From: Eutrophocola sp049446715
Lineage (GTDB): Bacteria; Pseudomonadota; Gammaproteobacteria; Pseudomonadales; Pseudohongiellaceae
Direction of reading: 5' to 3'
NCBI GenBank assembly: GCA_049446715.1
Contig: JBMTQX010000079.1
Location: 1-11,209 of the forward strand
Length of the DNA: 11,209 nt
The translations under genes were made by a program, and so were the position numbers. Below the pieces are notes generated by a model. That model saw only the letters and a list, made by a program, of their open reading frames with translations. It was not told the DNA's origin and did not search any database. This document shows positions 5,939 through 11,209 of the stretch, piece after piece (position 1 is the stretch's first letter; each line of letters begins with the position of its first letter).

Positions 5939-7306
5939 ATGAGTACCAGACTCAGCAAGGCATTACTCGGCCTGATGGCTTTCCTGCTGCTGTTGCCCGT
6001 GACAGCGCAACTGCAGGAAGCCTCTTCCGGCAGAGATACCATTCGTGTGTTTGCCATTGATGGGGCTATTGGCCCTGCCACTAGTGATTACTTGGTCGGC
6101 AAACTCGCCGAAGCCTCCGCGGATGGTGTCTATATGGCGGTCATCACCATGGATACGCCGGGCGGCCTTGACCTGGCCATGCGCGACATCATCCAGGCCA
6201 TTCTCGAATCCAATATTCCGGTTACGACCTATGTGTCGCCACGTGGCGCCCGTGCCGCCAGTGCCGGCACGTATATCCTGTATGCTAGTCATATCGCCGC
6301 CATGGCGCCGGCCACCAACCTGGGCTCGGCCACTCCTGTCCAGATAGGTATGCCTTCTGTGCCCGGTGTGAACCCAGCTGAAGAAGGTGGCGAACAGGAG
6401 GCCGCGCCAGGTGAAGATAGCGGCGGATCGGCGATGGAGCGCAAGATGATCAACGATGCCATGGCCTATATTCGTGGGTTGGCGGACATGCACGGCCGCA
6501 ATGGCAACTGGGCAGAAAATGCCGTGATGGAGGCTGCCAACCTGCCATCTAGTGAAGCCCTGGCCATGAACGTAATCGATCTGGTTGCCGAAGATCTTGA
6601 TGATCTGCTGGCCCAGGCCAATGGCATGACCGTTATGGTCGATGGCACTGCGTTTGTCATTGATACCGCTGGCAAGCGTGTTGTTATGGATGAGCCGGAC
6701 TGGCGTATCGAGTTCCTGAAAGTCATCACCAATCCCAACCTCATCCTCATTCTCGGCATGCTCGGTGTCTATGGCCTGATCATTGAGTTCTACAATCCCG
6801 GGTTCGGCTTTGCCGGCATCACCGGGGGGATATGCCTGATGCTGGCGGCGTATGGCCTGCAATTGCTGCCGATTAATTATGTCGGCCTGGGGCTGATCAT
6901 CTTCGGGTTGATCCTGATACTGTCCGAGGCCTTCATGCCCAGCTTCGGCATCCTTGGTGTGGGCGGCATCATTGCCTTTTCCATCGGCGCCATCATTCTG
7001 GTCGATGCCCCGATGGGGATATATCGCGTGTCATTGCCGCTGGTGGCCGGGGTGGGCGTAGCCATCGCGGCGCTGTTGATTTTCACCCTGCGCCTCTTCA
7101 TGAAAGTCAGACAGCAGCCGCCGGTATCCGGCATGGAGACCTGGGTTGGCATGACCGGTGTCAGCCTCGACAGTTTTGATCATGACGGCATGGTGCGCCT
7201 GGAGGGAGAGTTGTGGCATGCCGTGACCGATACGCCACTGCAAAGTGGTGACAACGTGAGAATCAAGAAAGTGAATGGCCTGGCCCTTGAAGTGACCAAG
7301 GCCTGA
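5939..7306 (+). CDS. nfeD: NfeD membrane-bound serine protease (long form, ClpP-class)
   Basis: With the ATG at 5939 the protein is 455 aa. This start is preferred over the ATG at 5933 because GGGGGA (5928-5933) then sits five bases upstream. In this numbering it has a signal peptide (about 1-24), a ClpP/SppA-like protease domain (about 34-225), four or five membrane segments (about 262-388), and a C-terminal OB-fold domain (about 393-455). DTPGGLD (72-78) is the oxyanion-hole loop. Ser108 in RAASAGTYI is the expected nucleophile and Lys169 in ERKMINDAMAYIR the general base, by analogy with Pyrococcus 1510-N. An acidic low-complexity loop (about 146-166) lies between them. Long NfeD proteins cleave the C-terminal tail of the partner slipin and act in membrane quality control. 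The slipin gene follows 59 bp later. It appears fully functional. Confidence 0.93.
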   Translation: MSTRLSKALLGLMAFLLLLPVTAQLQEASSGRDTIRVFAIDGAIGPATSDYLVGKLAEASADGVYMAVITMDTPGGLDLAMRDIIQAILESNIPVTTYVSPRGARAASAGTYILYASHIAAMAPATNLGSATPVQIGMPSVPGVNPAEEGGEQEAAPGEDSGGSAMERKMINDAMAYIRGLADMHGRNGNWAENAVMEAANLPSSEALAMNVIDLVAEDLDDLLAQANGMTVMVDGTAFVIDTAGKRVVMDEPDWRIEFLKVITNPNLILILGMLGVYGLIIEFYNPGFGFAGITGGICLMLAAYGLQLLPINYVGLGLIIFGLILILSEAFMPSFGILGVGGIIAFSIGAIILVDAPMGIYRVSLPLVAGVGVAIAALLIFTLRLFMKVRQQPPVSGMETWVGMTGVSLDSFDHDGMVRLEGELWHAVTDTPLQSGDNVRIKKVNGLALEVTKA

Positions 7307-7365
7307 GTACCCGCTCCTTTGCCCTGAAGGCATTAGAGCGCCAATGAAAAACAAGGAGATCTGAC

Positions 7366-8109
7366 ATGGGTCCGTTTCTAGGGGTAATTGTAATCATCGC
7401 GGTAGCGTTTCTGTTTGCTGCCATCAATGTCTTGCGCGAATACGAGCGCGCGGTGGTGTTTTTCCTGGGTAAATACCAGAACATCAAGGGGCCGGGCCTG
7501 ATCATCATCATTCCCATGATCCAGCAGATGGTGAAGGTGGATATGCGAACCATCGTGTTTGATGTGCCGACGCAGGACGTGATTTCACGCGACAATGTTT
7601 CGGTGAAGGTCAATGCCGTGCTGTACTTTCGCGTGGTAGATCCGGAGAAAGCCATCATCAATGTGGAGAACTACTTCGAAGCCACCAGCCAGCTGGCCCA
7701 GACCACGCTGCGCTCGATCCTGGGCCAGCATGAACTGGATGAAATGCTGTCCAGCCGAGACCAGCTCAATATCGGTATCCAGAAAATCCTCGACGAACAA
7801 ACCGACAGCTGGGGTATCAAGGTCAGCAATGTGGAAATCAAACATGTGGATCTGGATGAGAGCATGATCCGCGCCATGGCCAAGCAGGCCGAAGCAGAAC
7901 GTGAACGCCGTTCGAAAGTGATCCATGCGTTGGGGGAATTCGAAGCTTCCGAACAGCTGGTAGCCGCCTCCAAGCGCCTGGCCGAATCTCCCCAGGCCAT
8001 TCAGTTGCGATATATGCAGACACTGACGGAAATTGCCGGCGAGGGTAACTCGACGATTGTGTTCCCGTTACCGGTGGATCTGATTTCGAGTTTTCTGAAA
8101 AAAGACTGA
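7366..8109 (+). CDS. Slipin (stomatin/SPFH-family membrane scaffold protein)
   Basis: This 247-aa protein has a single N-terminal membrane segment (about 4-21) and an SPFH/PHB domain (about 25-185), with YERAVVFFLGKY (26-37), KGPGL (41-45), MRTIVFDVPTQDVISRDNVS (60-79) and the family sequence AVLYFRVVDP (84-93). A helical, charged segment follows (AKQAEAERERRSKVI, 172-186). The C-terminus has a hydrophobic stretch with FPLPVDL (233-239), the kind of tail that NfeD proteases cut in characterised pairs. AAGGAG (7353-7358) lies seven bases before the ATG. It is cotranscribed with nfeD, the standard NfeD-slipin arrangement. It probably oligomerises into membrane microdomains. It is intact and slightly shorter than many slipins. 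Confidence 0.93.
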   Translation: MGPFLGVIVIIAVAFLFAAINVLREYERAVVFFLGKYQNIKGPGLIIIIPMIQQMVKVDMRTIVFDVPTQDVISRDNVSVKVNAVLYFRVVDPEKAIINVENYFEATSQLAQTTLRSILGQHELDEMLSSRDQLNIGIQKILDEQTDSWGIKVSNVEIKHVDLDESMIRAMAKQAEAERERRSKVIHALGEFEASEQLVAASKRLAESPQAIQLRYMQTLTEIAGEGNSTIVFPLPVDLISSFLKKD

Positions 8110-8142
8110 TCTTGGCGAAGTGTTTTAAGTAAGGAAAGATTA

Positions 8143-9643
8143 TTGTTTGAAGCAGCTGAACTCGGCAGAAAATTATCCAAGCAGGAGTTTGATGCACTCG
8201 AGCCCGAGTTACATGCCCGGTTGCTGTAGGCCTAGCAGCAACTGACGGGTACCAACACCCCGGTCATCATTATCGTCTCCGTCATTGAAGGCGACGGCAA
8301 GGGTGAGGTGGTGAATCGCCTGAATGAATAGCTGGATACCCGCGACATCACGACCAGTGCCTTCAGGGATGAAACGGATGACCAGCGACTGCGTTCGCCG
8401 TTCTGGCGCGTACTGCCGGCGCGCGGCACCATCGGCATCATGTTCGGCTCCTGGTATATCAAGCCCATTATCGAGCGCGTGTTTTGTCAGCTGGATGATG
8501 GCGTCTTCGAGCACAAGCTAAGACGCATCGTCGAGTTCGAGCGCATGCTGGTCAACGATGGCGCGCTGATTATCAAGTTATGGTTTCACCTGTCCAAAAG
8601 CGACGTGAGAAAACAGGGAAAAAAAGACTAAAAAACCCAGGGATCGAAAATTAAAAAAATCGCCCCTGCTGGAAAACTTCTCGGAGAAATACCACAGGTT
8701 TGCCAGCTTATCAGAACTCGCCATTCGCATTACAGACAAGGGCACTGCCCTGTGGCAACTGGTGGAAGCCACTGACCGGCGCTATCGCGACATCACTGTC
8801 GGGCAGACACTGCTCAACTCGCTGGAAGCCAGGCTAGCAAACGGTCATGTCACTGCCGAAGAAAACGATACTGCCAATGTGACACCGCTGGGTAATAATC
8901 TCGAAGCCAACAAGCTGACTATCCTGGATCATGTCGATCGCTCGCAATCGCTGAGTGACAAACAGTACGAACGGGAACTGAAGCACTGGCAGGCCCGACT
9001 GTACGATGCCGCCTGGAAAGCACATGAGGCCAGGAAGTCCGTGGTGACCGTGTTTGAGGGCTGGGATCCATCCGGCAAGGGCGGTGCTATCCGGCGTGTC
9101 ACACGCGCACTTGATGCCCGGCTTTACAAGGTGATTTCCGTGGCGGCGCCCACCGATGAGGAAAAAGCCTATCAGTATTTGTGGCGCTTCTGGCGTCAGA
9201 TCCCGCTGGCAGTCTATCTCACGCTGTATGACCGCTCCTGGTATGTCCGGGTGCTGGTCGAGCGGGTGGAAAAGTTTGCCCGGAAACATGAGTGGCAGCG
9301 TGCCTATGGCGAGATCAATCACTTCGAGGAGCAGCTGCATGAGCACGGTATCGTGGTGTTGAAATTCTGGATTCACCTGGACCAGGATGAGCAGTTATGC
9401 CGTTTCAAGGAGCGAGAAAAGATCGCCTGGAGAGCGCACAAGATCACGGAGGAAGACTGGCGCAGCCGGGACAAATGGGATGACTACAAGCAGGCGTTAA
9501 AAGACATGGTTGGCCATACCAGCATCGAGTTTACCCCCTGGACGCTGGTGTCGAGCAATGACAAGAAATGGGCCCGGGTTGAAATCGTGAAAACGCTGGC
9601 CCAGAGGATAGACCAGGCGCTGGAGCAGCAGTCGGCCGAGTGA
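8143..9643 (+). pseudogene. pap: Two-domain polyphosphate:AMP phosphotransferase (PPK2/Pap family), interrupted
   Basis: The frame starts at TTG 8143 (AAGGA at 8131-8135) with FEAAELGRKLSKQEF, the usual Pap N-terminus, and its 500-codon span equals the family length. The first PPK2 domain is broken by TAG codons at 8227, 8233 and 8329; the third falls where homologues have Trp in NEWLD. TAA at 8629 follows a +1 frame change in an A-rich tract (A7 at 8619-8625). Its P-loop reads SVIEGDGKGE, lacking the first Gly. The second frame is open from 8609 and rejoins as FSEKYHRF and VEATDRRYRDITVG. The second, catalytic PPK2 domain is intact: Walker A EGWDPSGKGG and YDRSWYVRVLVERVE. Pap makes ADP from AMP and polyphosphate. 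GTG at 8762 could start the second domain alone but has no ribosome binding site. The gene lies 33 bp after slipin, probably in the same operon. Confidence 0.88.
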
Positions 9644-9658
9644 GCCAGCCGGCAGCCG

Positions 9659-10579
9659 CTACTGGTCTTCCGGCAGTGGAATGAACTCATCATCCCCGGC
9701 CACCATGGCATAGCGGCCATGGCGCCAGTCGTCCTTGGCCTGGTCGATACGCTCCTTGCAGCTGGAGACAAAATTCCAGTACAGGTGACGTTTGCTTTCC
9801 ATCTTCGCGCCGCCCAGCAACATGAGCCGCGTCTTGATTGTCGCTTTCAGGGTGATGGCGACCTTTTCGGTCAGCACCAGCATGGAGCCTTCGGCAAAAA
9901 TCTTGCCCCCGACTTCCAGCTCCCCGCCATAAATGTAAATGCCGCGTTCTTCGGCGATATCGTCCACGACAAAACTTTTGCCGGCATCCAGGTTGATCTC
10001 GGCATACAGGGTGGGTGACTGCGTGATGACGGGAGAGGCCTGGCCAAAGGCTTCGCCCACAATCAGTGAAATGCGCACACCATCTTCATCAAACTGAGGA
10101 ATCTGGTCGGCGCGATAGTGATAGAACGCCGGATCGATTTCTTCCTGGTCGATGGGAAGGGCCACCCAGGCCTGGATGCCGCCGAGGCGGGCATTGATGC
10201 CACGCTGGCTTTGCGGGGAGCGTTCGGAATGCACGATGCCACTGCCGGTTGTCATCCAGTTCACTTCCCCGGGCTTGATCACTAGGTCGGATCCCAGGCT
10301 GTCCTTGTGATGAATCTCACCCTCGAACAGCCACGTGATGGTCGAGATACCGATGTGCGGATGCGGACGCACATCCATGGCGGCATCACCTTCAAACTGT
10401 ACAGGCCCCATCTGGTCAAAGAAAATGAAGGGCCCGATCATCTGCTGCTGCCGCGACGGCAGAGCACGTTTGACCTCGAAGGCACCGATGTCCTTGGCCT
10501 TGGGCTGCAGCACCAGGGCCACGGGGTCACAGTCGGTTTGGTCGTTGCAGTCGCGGGCTTCCGCCAGTTGCCAGCTCAT
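9659..10579 (-). CDS. Pirin family protein
   Basis: This 306-aa cytoplasmic protein is a two-domain cupin of the pirin family and normal in length. The N-terminal cupin (about 30-150) carries the family's metal site: RPHPHIG gives H73 and H75, and GSGIVHSE gives H117 and E119, matching the spacing of the four ligands in human pirin. Other landmarks are IGPFIFFDQMGP (48-59) and the C-terminal cupin with YIYGGELEVGG. Some bacterial pirins have quercetin dioxygenase activity and others act in redox or metabolic regulation; which applies here is unknown. AAGGAG (minus strand, 10597-10592) precedes the ATG by 12 bases, a rather long spacer. It is last in a minus-strand cluster and converges on pap with only 15 bp between them. 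It ends in TAG. Confidence 0.93.
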   Translation of the reverse strand: MSWQLAEARDCNDQTDCDPVALVLQPKAKDIGAFEVKRALPSRQQQMIGPFIFFDQMGPVQFEGDAAMDVRPHPHIGISTITWLFEGEIHHKDSLGSDLVIKPGEVNWMTTGSGIVHSERSPQSQRGINARLGGIQAWVALPIDQEEIDPAFYHYRADQIPQFDEDGVRISLIVGEAFGQASPVITQSPTLYAEINLDAGKSFVVDDIAEERGIYIYGGELEVGGKIFAEGSMLVLTEKVAITLKATIKTRLMLLGGAKMESKRHLYWNFVSSCKERIDQAKDDWRHGRYAMVAGDDEFIPLPEDQ

Positions 10580-10615
10580 GATCTTGTGTTACTCCTTGTT
10601 CAACAGTTGCTCGGC

Positions 10616-10963
10616 CTAGCCGCGCAGTTTTTTCTTTTGCCGTAGGAAGTCAAAGCCGTCGTCTTCATCGGTCGGGCGTTCCTGCACCTGTTTCGCCTCG
10701 ATCTCTTTTTCCGTACGCCTGAGAATGCGGCGCTACACGGTCAGTACATAAGCGGCAAAGGCTAGAACGTACAGGCCGATCTTGGACAGGGCGGCGGTGA
10801 CCAGGAACTGGGTGTCGCCGGACAGTGCCACGGAGCTGCGGTATTCACCGTGCAGAGACTTTACCACCAGCCAGAAAGCCACCAGCACCAGCTGGCCCTT
10901 GAGACGGGGTTCGAGAAAGCGGTCGGCGACAATGAAGGCCCCGATCTTGAGCCAGTTGTACAT
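10616..10963 (-). pseudogene. Small membrane protein of unknown function, interrupted by an in-frame TAG
   Basis: The frame begins MYNWLKIGAFIVADRFLEPR, with an apparent membrane segment, a middle part including GEYRSSVALS, and a second hydrophobic segment (about 60-75, LSKIGLYVLAFAAYVLTV). TAG at 10735-10733 stops it after 76 codons. The same frame then stays open for 38 more codons, a charged tail including RRTEKEIEAKQ and DEDDGFDFLRQKKK, to TAG at 10618-10616, just 36 bp before pirin. A full product of about 115 residues is therefore likely ancestral; one G-to-A (Trp) or C-to-T (Gln) change explains the TAG. Its ATG overlaps the ancestral stop of the upstream gene (TGATG), which shows an old operon. 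The 76-residue form might still be made. I recall similar small proteins without an assigned role. Confidence 0.6.
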
Positions 10964-11209
10964 CAGTAAATTCCGAGTGCGAGCAGAAATACGACCAGGG
11001 TGGTTTGCGCTACTTCTGGATGATCTTGTCTACCTGGTCCTTAACAATGATTTCCAGCTGTTCCGGGGTGTAGTCCGCCACGTGCTTGCCGGCCAGGGCG
11101 ATTTCCACCTGGGCCTGGTCGATGACCTTTTTACGGATGACCTCACGGTACTTGCCGATCAAGCTCTGCTTCTGGGTTGTCAGCCAGCCGTTTATGGAGA
11201 AATTCCGGA
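10963..11209 (-). pseudogene. Small conserved-looking protein with C-terminal membrane helix, 5' end outside window, frameshifted
   Basis: The readable frame runs from the window edge (11207) through GWLTTQKQSLIGKYREVIRK, QVEIALAGKHVADYTPEQLE and DQVDKIIQK to TAG at 11012-11010. In another frame the sequence continues AQTTLVVFLLALGIY and ends at TGA 10965-10963, sharing its A with the ATG of the next gene. A hydrophobic tail ending exactly at the next start is what an intact gene would show, so a single-base loss near 11013 (for example AAGG to AAG) probably split the end. The truncated form would lose its only membrane helix. I recall proteins of this kind paired with the next gene in Gammaproteobacteria, without a known function. 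The true start is probably just beyond the window. Confidence 0.6.

Noticed and set aside
5963..6862. Minus-strand open frame of 299 codons within nfeD
   Set aside because: It is antisense to the NfeD protease domain with its Ser/Lys motifs. The His-rich, low-complexity translation is typical of an antisense shadow.
8609..8640. Programmed ribosomal frameshift or transcriptional slippage at the A7 tract in pap
   Set aside because: Slippage could restore the frame, but three TAG codons upstream would still stop translation, so a regulated mechanism is not the simplest explanation.

Overview
The window looks like a chromosomal segment from a gammaproteobacterium. GC content is moderate (by eye about 53-56%). 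It opens with the 3' part of a tRNA-Arg(CCG) that closely resembles the enterobacterial gene. Its proteins are typical of free-living, probably marine, Gammaproteobacteria: small secreted two-cysteine proteins, a DUF5916-type outer-membrane protein, NfeD plus slipin, a two-domain Pap and a pirin. No phage, IS element or CRISPR array was seen. The lineage is inferred from protein style, not from a search.

Layout: (1) 1-55, partial tRNA-Arg. (2) 145-1274, minus strand: two tandem, translationally coupled paralogues of an uncharacterised exported protein. (3) 1450-3630, plus strand: a 726-aa outer-membrane protein with an N-terminal CBM9-like domain, divergent from the pair. (4) 3838-4442: a patchwork of gene remnants (an ECF-sigma-like stub, and an anti-sigma zinc-finger fragment fused in frame to a methyltransferase tail), then a strong 15-bp inverted repeat and an intact-looking 36-codon membrane microprotein. 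(5) 4609-5793: an MFS transporter with a TTG start and a promoter/palindrome arrangement upstream. (6) 5939-9643: an apparent operon, nfeD - slipin - pap. NfeD is a membrane serine protease and slipin its usual partner. The third gene, a two-domain polyphosphate:AMP phosphotransferase, carries three in-frame TAG codons and a frameshift in its first half, while its catalytic second half is intact. (7) 9659-11209, minus strand: pirin, preceded by two small conserved-looking genes, one interrupted by a TAG and one by a frameshift near its end.

The most notable signal is the number of localised lesions in otherwise readable genes: four in-frame TAG codons, two frameshifts and one fused remnant. 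Several neighbouring genes (outer-membrane protein, MFS, nfeD, slipin, pirin) are intact. This fits either early gene decay or sequence error. TAG recoding is the exotic alternative, and it is disfavoured because at least four normal genes here end in TAG. I did not find a convincing new multi-gene system. The best leads are the lesion pattern, the hairpin plus microprotein, and the linkage of NfeD/slipin to polyphosphate metabolism.
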